Assembly (NCBI RefSeq): GCF_013215705.1
Contig: NZ_JABSQR010000004.1
Coordinates: forward strand, 1 to 64,000
Length of the DNA: 64,000 nucleotides
Source: Moritella sp.
GTDB taxonomy: Bacteria; Pseudomonadota; Gammaproteobacteria; Enterobacterales; Moritellaceae
Reading direction: 5' to 3'
The notes beneath the pieces were generated by a model that was not told where the DNA came from, made no database searches, and worked only from the letters and a program-made list of their open reading frames with translations. Shown here one piece after another: positions 18,635 through 26,437 of the stretch (its first letter is position 1; every line of letters begins with the position of its first letter). Made by a program: the position numbers and the translations under genes.

Positions 18635-19723
18635 ATGGATAAAATTATTATATCTCCAAGTAAATATGTACAAGGCGAAAATATACTTGCAAGTATTGGT
18701 CAATATGTAAAACCCATCGGTGGTAATCCAATGGCAATTGCAGATGGTTTTGTGACCGACTTAGTCAGCGAAACTGTTAAAGAAAGCTTTTTGCAAGCAG
18801 ATATGCCGTTGAACATGGAGTTATTTAATGGTGAATGTTCTCGACCTGAAATTGAACGATTACTCGCAATCACTAAAGAAGTTAAAGCAGATGTGATCAT
18901 CGGTATCGGTGGTGGTAAAACATTAGATACAGCAAAATCAATTGGTTTTTATCTACACATTCCAGTGGTAGTAGTACCAACCATCGCGTCTACAGATGCA
19001 CCAACAAGTGCGTTGGCTGTGATTTACACCCCTGAAGGTGAATTCAGCGAATACCTTATGATCCCGACCAACCCGAATATGGTCCTAATGGACACCAAGA
19101 TCATTGCTGGCGCACCGGCGCGGTTATTAGTCTCTGGTATCGGTGATGCGTTATCGACTTATTTCGAAGCACGTGCTTGTGCAGTTTCTGGAGCCTCGAC
19201 TATGGCAGGTGGCGCCCCGACCCTCGCCGCCCAAGCTCTGGCTAAACTTTGCTATGAAACCATACTTGAAAATGGTCTGAAAGCGAAAGTTGCAGTAGAA
19301 AATAACTTATCGTCTCCCGCCGTTGAGAATATCATCGAAGCGAATACTTATTTAAGTGGTATCGGTTTTGAAAGTAGTGGTCTTGCTGCCGCTCACGCGA
19401 TTCACAATGGTCTGACTAAGTTAGAAGAATGTCACCACCTGTATCATGGTGAAAAAGTGGCATTCGGTACCCTAGTACAACTCGTACTGGAAAATGCAGC
19501 AATGGAAGAGATCGACACCGTCATTAACTTCTGTCGTGAACTAGGCTTGCCAACGAATTTACATGACATGGGGGTTAAGGAACTTAACCGCGAAAAACTG
19601 ATGGAAGTTGCTGAAGCATCTTGTGCTGAAGGCGAAACAATCCATAACATGCCGTTTGAAGTAACGCCAACAGCAGTACTGTCTGCCATTCTGGTCGCAC
19701 ACAATCTGGGTTCGCGTAAATAA
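18635..19723 (+). CDS. gldA: Glycerol dehydrogenase (NAD+)
   Basis: Iron-containing-alcohol-dehydrogenase-family enzyme that oxidises glycerol to dihydroxyacetone, the substrate of the adjacent Dha kinase. The product is 362 aa (E. coli GldA 367). The NAD-binding GIGGGKTLDTAK (about residues 89-100) and the metal ligands in SGIGDALSTYFEA (Asp), AAHAIHNG (His) and YHGEKVAFG (His) are present. PTIASTDAPTSALAVIY is a GldA hallmark. It is divergent from dhaK. A terminator follows at 19748-19774. Confidence 0.95.
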   Translation: MDKIIISPSKYVQGENILASIGQYVKPIGGNPMAIADGFVTDLVSETVKESFLQADMPLNMELFNGECSRPEIERLLAITKEVKADVIIGIGGGKTLDTAKSIGFYLHIPVVVVPTIASTDAPTSALAVIYTPEGEFSEYLMIPTNPNMVLMDTKIIAGAPARLLVSGIGDALSTYFEARACAVSGASTMAGGAPTLAAQALAKLCYETILENGLKAKVAVENNLSSPAVENIIEANTYLSGIGFESSGLAAAHAIHNGLTKLEECHHLYHGEKVAFGTLVQLVLENAAMEEIDTVINFCRELGLPTNLHDMGVKELNREKLMEVAEASCAEGETIHNMPFEVTPTAVLSAILVAHNLGSRK

Positions 19724-19747
19724 CCTATAACCCGTTTTAAACTAAAA

Positions 19748-19774
19748 ATGCCGCTATCATTAGCGGTTTTTTTT
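19748..19774 (+). terminator. Terminator after gldA
   Basis: A CCGCTA / TAGCGG stem with a TCAT loop is followed by a run of eight T. Confidence 0.85.
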
Positions 19775-19967
19775 ATGCCTAATACTTAGCAATTACATCA
19801 ATATCGTATTTTGTGTTGTGCTCTCGCCTTTCAGCCGTTAAACTTCGGCCTCCCGAATTATTGGTTTCGCTAAAAATTAATCGCTTTTTTAGCCAGTGGG
19901 TATTCACTATATTGGGTTAAACCGTTTATATCTGGACATCACAGACTAATCTGCTACAGGTAACATT

Positions 19968-20258
19968 ATGATTAACCACTTTAGTGTGCTTGGTATCAAG
20001 CCGAACGCAAATGAAGACGACATTAAGAAAGCCTACAAACGTCTATCGAATCGGTTTCACCCTGATAAATTACTCGGCGCATCAGACGATGAGAAAGTGC
20101 ATGCTGAAGCTCAGCTGCAACGAGTAAGACACGCTTATGAAGTACTTTCAAATCCTAAGCTAAAACGTGATTTTGTAAAAAACTTCAGTAACGTTATTGT
20201 GACCGACCCTGCTGCCGCAATGCGCGAGCTGTGGGATCAATTTTATTCTATAAATTAA
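19968..20258 (+). CDS. Small J-domain (DnaJ-like) protein
   Basis: A 96-aa protein that is almost entirely a J-domain: helix II KKAYKRLSNRFHPDK with the diagnostic HPD tripeptide at about residues 31-33, then helix III (LQRVRHAYEVLSNPKLKRDF). About 25 residues follow, with no Gly/Phe region, zinc finger or substrate-binding domain. Such type III J-proteins stimulate DnaK-family ATPase for a dedicated client. It heads a four-gene operon (13-base gap to the next gene), so its clients or partners are probably the three unknown proteins downstream. AGG lies 7 bases before the ATG. Confidence 0.85.
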   Translation: MINHFSVLGIKPNANEDDIKKAYKRLSNRFHPDKLLGASDDEKVHAEAQLQRVRHAYEVLSNPKLKRDFVKNFSNVIVTDPAAAMRELWDQFYSIN

Positions 20259-20271
20259 TTTCTGAGCACTC

Positions 20272-20763
20272 ATGACAAAAGCACTAGATCTATCACGTAT
20301 TGATGAATTAAAAGAAAATGCATATAGCAATATCGAATCTTATAACGATCCCGATACGCCAGATGCACTTGCGAAATTTACGAGCCAAATTAAAGCTGTT
20401 TTATTAGCTGATCCAAAGTTACTTGAGTCTGTTCCTGAGTACTTACCTATTGCGCTTTATGATCAGGTTAAATTCCCAGCGGAAGCAAAAAACAAGTGGG
20501 CTCATTGGGTCAAAGAAGGTATTCAGCCTGAGTGGGATGAATTTAAAACCACTGTCGCATTTAATAAGACCGACTTACCACTTGTGTTAGCTGTAAAAAA
20601 TTACTCTGAGACCTTATTAATAGAGAGCTGTATCGTCCTCTTCTTATTGGCGAATGACAACAAGTCAGCCGCGACAAATACAGGGCAAGATGATGACTAC
20701 ATCGAAGATCAAGAAGAAGAAGCTTATTACGACCCATTTGATGAGGAAGAGGAAGAGCAATAA
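20272..20763 (+). CDS. Unknown acidic protein, second gene of the J-domain operon
   Basis: I do not recognise this 163-aa protein. It is mostly helical in character: an N-terminal segment (RIDELKENAYSNIESYNDP), a middle segment with FPAEAKNKWAHWVKEGIQPEW, and a hydrophobic helix-like stretch (LLIESCIVLFLLAND, about residues 113-127). It ends in a strongly acidic tail (about 138-163, mostly Glu and Asp). There is no signal peptide. It is 13 bases after the J-domain gene, and its stop codon overlaps the next start (TAATG), indicating coupled translation. Confidence 0.75.
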   Translation: MTKALDLSRIDELKENAYSNIESYNDPDTPDALAKFTSQIKAVLLADPKLLESVPEYLPIALYDQVKFPAEAKNKWAHWVKEGIQPEWDEFKTTVAFNKTDLPLVLAVKNYSETLLIESCIVLFLLANDNKSAATNTGQDDDYIEDQEEEAYYDPFDEEEEEQ

Positions 20764-21524
20764 TGAATAGCTTAATTGAAACAGCCGTAATCGAAATCAA
20801 ACAACTTGCCGATGTAGAACCGCAACAGGCCAGTAAGAAATTTGAGTTATTGGCTAGCACCATGACCGATGACGTTTTGATTGAAGTGATCGAGCAGATG
20901 GATATCGTAACCTTAACGCAGATTAACAGTCATCATGATATTTCTTGCCCTTCAATCATGTCTGAGCTGATGACCCCTGAGCAGATCCGCGATATTGTTT
21001 GTCAGCAACCGTTATATTGGGAAGAAAAGGTTAAGAACAACGCGGATGAATTAATTCAACATACGTTTGATTTTTTAACTTATCTTATCCGAATTCAATC
21101 TACTGAAGCGAAACAAACAGCGATTTTAGAGTGTATAGCTGAAGATCAAGCGGGTCTTTTTTACCTGTCGATCCCATTTATTGAATACCTATTAGCACCC
21201 GCGGTAGAAGCAGATCATCACAGCCACATTACTGATAACTATGATGATGAAGATGATGGCGAAACCGTTGGTTTTACTGACCGCAGTGAACAAGAAGAGG
21301 CGCACAGCTTGAGCCTTGATGATCCACGCAGCCTATTAGCCCTGATCCGTGAACTGGCCCCAGATGTTGAAAAATCAATTAAGAATTTACTGCGTAGCGA
21401 AAACTCAAGCTGGGTGGCTATCATCGACAGTTTCGTCAATGAATTAGTACTTCAAGCAAAAGAGAAAAACGAAGTAAATGATGAATACGCTGAAGTTGAT
21501 GACATGTTTAGTTTTCTTGATTAA
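20763..21524 (+). CDS. Unknown protein, third gene of the J-domain operon
   Basis: I do not recognise this 253-aa protein. It looks cytoplasmic and largely helical. The N-terminal half contains FELLASTMTDDVLIEVIEQM and LMTPEQIRDIVCQQP, which resembles helical-repeat proteins without matching one I can name. An acidic linker (about 157-170, Asp/Glu-rich with His) separates a C-terminal helical part (SLLALIRELAPDVEKSIKNL, SWVAIIDSFVNELVLQAKEK). It starts in the stop codon of the previous gene; the fourth gene follows after 11 bases. Confidence 0.75.
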   Translation: MNSLIETAVIEIKQLADVEPQQASKKFELLASTMTDDVLIEVIEQMDIVTLTQINSHHDISCPSIMSELMTPEQIRDIVCQQPLYWEEKVKNNADELIQHTFDFLTYLIRIQSTEAKQTAILECIAEDQAGLFYLSIPFIEYLLAPAVEADHHSHITDNYDDEDDGETVGFTDRSEQEEAHSLSLDDPRSLLALIRELAPDVEKSIKNLLRSENSSWVAIIDSFVNELVLQAKEKNEVNDEYAEVDDMFSFLD

Positions 21525-21535
21525 GGACTCCATTA

Positions 21536-22429
21536 ATGCAAATTGTACTAAGAGACAGCAATCAAGGTCCTTTTTTAACTAAAGTATTAGATTATGCGCA
21601 ATCAGAAGCGCTATTAGATGAAGCACAACTTGCCGAAATCAAAAGCAAGGCTGTATTGATGAGCCTTAAGCTGGCAGATAAATTTTATAATAAACATAAA
21701 ATGCATCTGCTAGAAAATGCGGCTTTCGATGTGATCGGGGTAGTGAGCTTGGGATTGATGTCGCTCAGTAATCATGACCTAACTCAAGCACTTAAACTGA
21801 TTGTAGCACCAAACGGCATTGTAAAATCGTTCCAGAAAGGTTGGAGCATGCTGAGTCGTGTAAGCAAGTATAAGCTAAACGGTAAATCAGTATATGGCGA
21901 TATAGATCCTATGCTACTCGATAAAATATCAACACCGAGTGATGCTGATGAATGGCAAGGCTGGCAGAGCTATCAAGACGCGCTGTTAGACTTTAATCGT
22001 GAAGAGTCTATTGTCGGTTTGTTAAAGCAGTTTTACGCGCAAACAAGCTACGATCCTTTAGATTGTTTAAGCCTCGAAAGCGTGTTTGCAGAAATCGTAC
22101 TGTACCGTCTATTTTTTGGTCCCGTTAAAGTAAGACCGGATCTTAAGCAACGCGTAGCTAAAATTGAACTTGAAGACGTCTGGTTCTCGATTGAGCATAT
22201 AGACCAACAAATTAAGCTAACATTGTCCGAGTTGCCATCACAACTTGCCGAGATCATAAAGCTTGAACTGGGTAAATATTTTACCGCTGGTTTATTGCGC
22301 ACATTAACGTTTGCTAAAAACTATCGTGAACTGCGCTTCCAAGATGCGAGTCCAGAGCGATTAGAACGATTTGAATATAAAGAAGGGCTAACAGGTTTGT
22401 TAGGTTGGCCAGTCTACATCGTAATGTGA
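21536..22429 (+). CDS. Unknown protein, fourth gene of the J-domain operon
   Basis: I do not recognise this 297-aa protein. No signal peptide or clear membrane segment is visible. Noticeable segments are LADKFYNKHKMHLLENAAFD, DEWQGWQSYQDALLDFNREE and the C-terminal ELGKYFTAGLLRTLTFAKNY. It ends the operon at a strong terminator. A decayed copy of its last third plus that terminator lies 4 kb downstream (26249-26396), showing that this 3' end took part in a duplication or integration event. Confidence 0.75.
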   Translation: MQIVLRDSNQGPFLTKVLDYAQSEALLDEAQLAEIKSKAVLMSLKLADKFYNKHKMHLLENAAFDVIGVVSLGLMSLSNHDLTQALKLIVAPNGIVKSFQKGWSMLSRVSKYKLNGKSVYGDIDPMLLDKISTPSDADEWQGWQSYQDALLDFNREESIVGLLKQFYAQTSYDPLDCLSLESVFAEIVLYRLFFGPVKVRPDLKQRVAKIELEDVWFSIEHIDQQIKLTLSELPSQLAEIIKLELGKYFTAGLLRTLTFAKNYRELRFQDASPERLERFEYKEGLTGLLGWPVYIVM

Positions 22430-22462
22430 TATCTATAAAGATTCACAGGATTAACGAATGAT

Positions 22463-22502
22463 AAAAAGCGGGAATATCCAATCGGGTATTCCCGCTTTTT
22501 TT
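22463..22502 (+). terminator. Terminator of the J-domain operon
   Basis: AAAAAGCGGGAATA pairs with TATTCCCGCTTTTT across a 10-base loop and ends in a T7 run. A mutated copy of this element is found at about 26342-26381. Confidence 0.85.
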
Positions 22503-22794
22503 ATACCCACAGATAGCGTTTAGCATATCCTATGAATATCCTATTCACGTCATACATAATATATTGCAATATACAAAATGCAGTAGCTATGAGTTTAAAA
22601 AACGGAATTTAATCCAAAACAACAAGGTGACCAACTGTCTCATAAATGTGGCAGGTAGTATTTTTTTAACCATTTAGGGATATATTTATTTTATTTACTT
22701 TGTATTCTTTATATAATAAAAATCATTGGGCAACCGGTCCGGTGATTCAATCCAAAATGTAACATAATTGGATATTTTGACGCGTTTAAAAGGA
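22503..22794. other. Intergenic region before the VUT-family gene
   Basis: Nearly 300 bases, AT-rich. It contains a 14-base perfect palindrome TATATTGCAATATA (22560-22573), an ACCGGTCCGGT palindrome near 22733-22743, and a TATAAT hexamer near 22712 that could be a -10 box. Nothing coding is supported. Confidence 0.4.
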
Positions 22795-23589
22795 ATGATG
22801 TGCGCCATGAAATTAAAAATTAATACCATAAATAGCGATGATATAAGTTACACTTCAGATCAGGGAATGTTAGTAACAGATAAAGCTCATATATTAATAC
22901 GACGAAATTTATTAAATTTATTCACTAAAGAAGATCGAGATAAAATACGCATTGCCGCAGGATATACAGAATCTCATGAATATAATCAAACGTTCTTATC
23001 TGTACTTTTTACACTGTTTATAACTTTTTTACTCCTAGCTATACCAATGTCACCAGCTCCAGTGACTATCTTCAATACAGTACAGCCAGCTGGAATTTTA
23101 ATTTTTCCATTAACATTCATTATTATTGATTCGGTAAATGAGCTATTTGGATACAGATATGCTCGAAAACTATGTATCATCGCATCATCTATCATGCTTC
23201 TTGCAGCGTTGCTAACATATATAAGTTTGTCTGTTTTTGATATTTCAGGCGCATACCAAGAAGTGTTTGGAAAATTACCGCGCTTATACTTAATTAATGC
23301 ATTATGTATTATTATTGCAGACCAATTAAATAATAAATTTTTTAGTTACTTTAAGGCTAAGCTGTCTTTTTCTGCACTCTACTTACGCTGTATATTATCA
23401 ACAGCGATAGGTCAGATTGCATATACTATTCTCTGGATCACTATATTTTTTGGTACGAGTGTTAATGTTGCACTATTGTCTCGTATTTCAGATAACTACA
23501 TGTTCAAAGTTGGCTATTCAATTGCCCTTATCCCAGTTACATATTTAATCGTTTTATTGTATAGACAATATAGACCTCTTGACCTTTAA
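22795..23589 (+). CDS. VUT-family (YhhQ-like) probable queuosine-precursor transporter
   Basis: Membrane protein of about 264 aa with six hydrophobic segments. It contains the family core: PAGILIFPLTFIIIDSVNEL (helix with the conserved D..NE), then GYRYARK and a late helix pair with TAIGQIAYTILW. VUT/YhhQ proteins import preQ0/preQ1. This one lacks any neighbouring queuosine gene and has an unusual 65-residue N-terminal extension before the first helix. The start is uncertain. ATGs at 22795, 22798 and 22807 all follow an AGGA at 22791, and the longest frame begins at a TTG at 22768. It is in the AT-rich insert. Confidence 0.75.
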   Translation: MMCAMKLKINTINSDDISYTSDQGMLVTDKAHILIRRNLLNLFTKEDRDKIRIAAGYTESHEYNQTFLSVLFTLFITFLLLAIPMSPAPVTIFNTVQPAGILIFPLTFIIIDSVNELFGYRYARKLCIIASSIMLLAALLTYISLSVFDISGAYQEVFGKLPRLYLINALCIIIADQLNNKFFSYFKAKLSFSALYLRCILSTAIGQIAYTILWITIFFGTSVNVALLSRISDNYMFKVGYSIALIPVTYLIVLLYRQYRPLDL

Positions 23590-23609
23590 CATCGGCTAAA
23601 ATAACTATT

Positions 23610-23657
23610 AAAACCTTGATGGACAGTTCTTTAACAAAGTAGTCCAACAAGGTTTTT
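23610..23657 (+). terminator. Terminator-like inverted repeat after the VUT-family gene
   Basis: Fifteen-base arms with one mismatch (AAAACCTTGATGGAC / GTCCAACAAGGTTTT), a 17-base loop, and T residues after the second arm. Confidence 0.6.
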
Positions 23658-23727
23658 AATCTAAATGGTAAATATAAAACAATAAAATATACTGATGAAA
23701 TATTATTTCATTAGTTTAGGTGTCAAC

Positions 23728-24498
23728 ATGGAATATGAAACAGAATACTCAATCAATAATATTGTTCAGCAAGATGCAGCGAATTATCTAATTAATATGA
23801 TAGCTCACCCTCAGCCAAAACGAATTCTAGATATCGGCTGTGGCAGTGGCAATGTGACTCATAAATTAAGTTTAAAATATCCTAACGCCATCATTGATGC
23901 GATCGATCCATCAGAAAAAATGATTCATATTGCAAATAATAATTACCCATCATCAAATTTCAATTTTATATGTAAAAAAATTGAGGATTTCACGTCCGAA
24001 CATAACTATGATTTAATTTTTTCTAATTCATCTTTTCAGTGGTGGGAACGACATGATACTGCATTAAGCAGGATTGCTGATTTACTTGCTTCCAATGGCG
24101 TTGTCGCAATTCAAACACCTTATAGGGATTTATGGTGTGAAGAAATAATAATACTTGTAGATCAAGTTTTTGAGATGTACTTCCCCAATTTATATAAAAA
24201 CTTCAACTTTCCTTGTTTACATTTGGAGACAGAAACACAATTTAAAGACTTACTACTTCACTCAGGGTTAACGCCAACCACAATTAAATCTCACAGTTTT
24301 ACTTATAATGTGACGAGTGAAGAATTATTTAAAATATTTAAATCTGGTGCAGTCAAAGTCTACACATTAAATGATAACTTTAACATAGACGTCCCTACCG
24401 ATTTTCAAACTGAATTTCTTAAAAAATTCAAATATTTAATTAGTAACAATAATGTTAGAACATTATCCTTGCACCGAATGCTACTCTTATGCAATTAA
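23728..24498 (+). CDS. Class I SAM-dependent methyltransferase
   Basis: A 256-aa protein with the Rossmann SAM-binding motif RILDIGCGSGNVTHKL, motif II (AIDPSEKMI) and motif III (DLIFSNSSFQWW). The pattern resembles BioC and trans-aconitate methyltransferases: SNSSFQWW is typical of BioC. There is no biotin gene nearby, so I do not assign bioC. The frame is open from 23695, but the ATG at 23728 has AGGTG 5 bases upstream and matches the family start better. Very AT-rich codons mark it as part of the insert. Confidence 0.75.
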   Translation: MEYETEYSINNIVQQDAANYLINMIAHPQPKRILDIGCGSGNVTHKLSLKYPNAIIDAIDPSEKMIHIANNNYPSSNFNFICKKIEDFTSEHNYDLIFSNSSFQWWERHDTALSRIADLLASNGVVAIQTPYRDLWCEEIIILVDQVFEMYFPNLYKNFNFPCLHLETETQFKDLLLHSGLTPTTIKSHSFTYNVTSEELFKIFKSGAVKVYTLNDNFNIDVPTDFQTEFLKKFKYLISNNNVRTLSLHRMLLLCN

Positions 24499-24600
24499 TT
24501 TAGGATTATCTAGCAACATTAATAGTATTATTATGCATGGTTTTCAGTCTCCATAAATATAGTTTTATTTTAAATATATTTAAACTCTCTTTCATCATGT

Positions 24601-24903
24601 TTATTTAAACAAATAGAACACCAATAATAACTGTAAAGCACAAAATAACAAGCAATGAAAAAACATACTTGTACCCCATTTTGATAAGTCAGAATTAGAT
24701 TTATTGCTTAGCTTACTTTTACCAACTAATATACGACGCAAGCCAAATATAAGAAAAATAAATAATACTTCAATATTACTCGATATTGCATAATCAATTT
24801 TGTTGAATCCAGCTATGATACGGATCCTTTCTAACTGAGAATTCTTGAAAATCAGCCTGAGAATAATAACAATAAATAGTATAGCCAATGTGGTAGCCAT
24901 CAT
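24601..24903 (-). CDS. Small hypothetical membrane protein
   Basis: A 100-aa frame with three hydrophobic segments: residues about 3-17 (TTLAILFIVIILRL), about 44-57 (SNIEVLFIFLIFGL) and about 82-98. A basic loop lies between the last two. There is no recognisable family. It overlaps the upstream small frame by four bases (ATGA), which favours both being real. In AT-rich DNA a hydrophobic frame of this size could still be spurious. Confidence 0.45.
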   Translation of the reverse strand: MMATTLAILFIVIILRLIFKNSQLERIRIIAGFNKIDYAISSNIEVLFIFLIFGLRRILVGKSKLSNKSNSDLSKWGTSMFFHCLLFCALQLLLVFYLFK

Positions 24904-25103
24904 AATCTCAGTTCTTGTATTATCACAGCGTCCAATATGGCCGTTATAATACTTTCATCACTACATTTAAACACATGACCAAAAAAGTGTGCCGTTGGTA
25001 TCAACTTAACTTCAACGCTGACTATAGATAGATCATTAATCATATTCATACCTGTATAATTAAGTTCTAAATTGCTAACGTAAATGTCATCAAAACAAAA
25101 CAA
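24900..25103 (-). CDS. Small hypothetical protein upstream of the membrane protein
   Basis: A 67-residue frame that opens at a TTG. An internal ATG would give about 49 residues beginning MNMINDLSIVSVEVKLI. The end overlaps the next start by four bases. No family is recognised and the start is unclear. Confidence 0.3.
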   Translation of the reverse strand: MFCFDDIYVSNLELNYTGMNMINDLSIVSVEVKLIPTAHFFGHVFKCSDESIITAILDAVIIQELRL

Positions 25104-25655
25104 AATACCTATTAAGTGTAAGAACCAAGCCTATAATGCAAACTTAACACAACAAAATAGCCAAGATCAAGTAAGATATTGAATTTGTTAGCTTAAAAAA
25201 TATAACAATCGGACATAAAGGTCTAGCTAACATAAACGACTAAATATTTGCGACACGGATCTAAGATAGTAAATTTATTTGTATCATAAATAGGACAAAA
25301 CTGATGAAGCATGATTTATTAACTATTGATAAAAGATAACCACTAAACAGCTTAGTTAGCTTAATAACCTATATTAAAGTCAATACTTGAGCGAATTGGA
25401 CCTTTCATTCAGTTTGCTATTTATTGGTTCGTTACCACATAATGATAACGCCACAACCGATTTTTCAGGTTGAATTTGCTTTTAATGTTATCTTTATATA
25501 ACTTTCAGTCTAAGTACTTATTTTCTGGTACTGTCAGGCTCTATTAATTAAACAATAAGAGTCTCAATAATAAACCCAATTTATTGGGTGTTATTACACT
25601 GTCTCTTTGGTAGTATTATAAATAGACTTTATTGTTTTTAAGGTATTGATATAAA
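25104..25655. other. AT-rich intergenic region upstream of the repressor
   Basis: About 550 bases without a supported gene. The only distinct element is the ACCCAATTTATTGGGT palindrome near its right end (separate entry). Confidence 0.45.
25574..25589. promoter_or_regulatory. Candidate operator of the phage-type repressor
   Basis: A perfect 16-base palindrome ACCCAAT-TT-ATTGGGT, 66 bases before the repressor ATG and just upstream of a TATTAT -10-like hexamer (25614-25619). The position suits autoregulation. Confidence 0.5.
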
Positions 25656-26201
25656 ATGAATTTATTTAGTGAAAGACTTAAGCAATCAATGGAAATACGT
25701 GGTATTACTGCGGCGATGATGTCTAGGGATCTTGATATATCTAGAGGGCGTATATCAAGTATGACAACAGGCCGCGTACAAGCACCACGTAAAGATCTAC
25801 CTATCATAGCAAGGTATTTAGGTATATCCGAACTTTGGCTATTAAACGGAGAAGGCGAAATCGAAGGAGAGATAGTGTATTTACACGAACTTCAAGATGG
25901 AGAGTTAGTTAAAGGCAAAAGTTTCATTAAATTAAGACATGTAGTCATCAACAAAAACCATGTAATTGTTGATTCATCACGCATTGATGCATTTCCTGAT
26001 GAATTATATTTCATATTGGCGATCAATAAAAAGAGTGATGGATTATATCTTTTATATAAAAACGAGAAGTACTTTTTATCACATAGGATGGATAATATAA
26101 TAAATTCGGATTGGACAAGTCTGTCTGAAGAGAATATCGAAGATGTTAAAATTATTGGATATGTTGATGCATTTTTCAATAAAGAATTATATAAACAATA
26201 A
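25656..26201 (+). CDS. XRE-type helix-turn-helix repressor, phage CI-like
   Basis: A 181-aa protein. The N-terminal HTH domain (about residues 1-70; AAMMSRDLDISRGRISSMTT, then PIIARYLGISELWLLNGEGE) is typical of CI/CI-like repressors. The C-terminal half (about 85-175) resembles the beta-rich S24/LexA dimerisation domain and ends KIIGYVDAFF. I do not see the catalytic Ser and Lys with confidence, so it may not self-cleave. No other phage gene is near; it may be a remnant or controller of the mobile insert. An AAGG site lies upstream. Confidence 0.75.
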   Translation: MNLFSERLKQSMEIRGITAAMMSRDLDISRGRISSMTTGRVQAPRKDLPIIARYLGISELWLLNGEGEIEGEIVYLHELQDGELVKGKSFIKLRHVVINKNHVIVDSSRIDAFPDELYFILAINKKSDGLYLLYKNEKYFLSHRMDNIINSDWTSLSEENIEDVKIIGYVDAFFNKELYKQ

Positions 26202-26248
26202 CACTTATTACGAGATAACTTGACCCCTGCTTAGCCCCAAAGGGAAAA

Positions 26249-26396
26249 GCCGAGGCCATAAAGGTTGAGCTGGGTCAGTACTTTACTTCAGGTCCACTGC
26301 GCACGTTAACGTTTGCTAAAAACTATCAAGATTCACAAATGATAAAAGCGGGGTATCCAATCGGGTATTTCCGCTTTTTTATACCCACGGATAACA
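26249..26396 (+). pseudogene. Decayed partial copy of the J-operon fourth gene and its terminator
   Basis: Read in frame, the segment gives AEAIKVELGQYFTSGPLRTL and then TFAKNY, matching residues of the gene at 21536-22429 (AEIIKLELGKYFTAGLLRTL, TFAKNY). After the TFAKNY codons about 90 bases of the original are missing. The copy then resumes with AAGATTCACA, AATGATAAAAGCGGGGTATCC and the terminator hairpin with TATACCCAC. Several mismatches show that it is not a recent exact duplicate. It brackets the 22.5-26.2 kb insert with the intact gene. Confidence 0.8.
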
Positions 26397-26437
26397 CCAA
26401 ACTTAAATGTTCCAAATGCAATGCTTGATGAGGTGTA

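Noticed and set aside
23695-24498. bioC assignment for the methyltransferase
   Set aside because: The motif spelling is BioC-like, but no other biotin gene is near and many class I methyltransferases share it.
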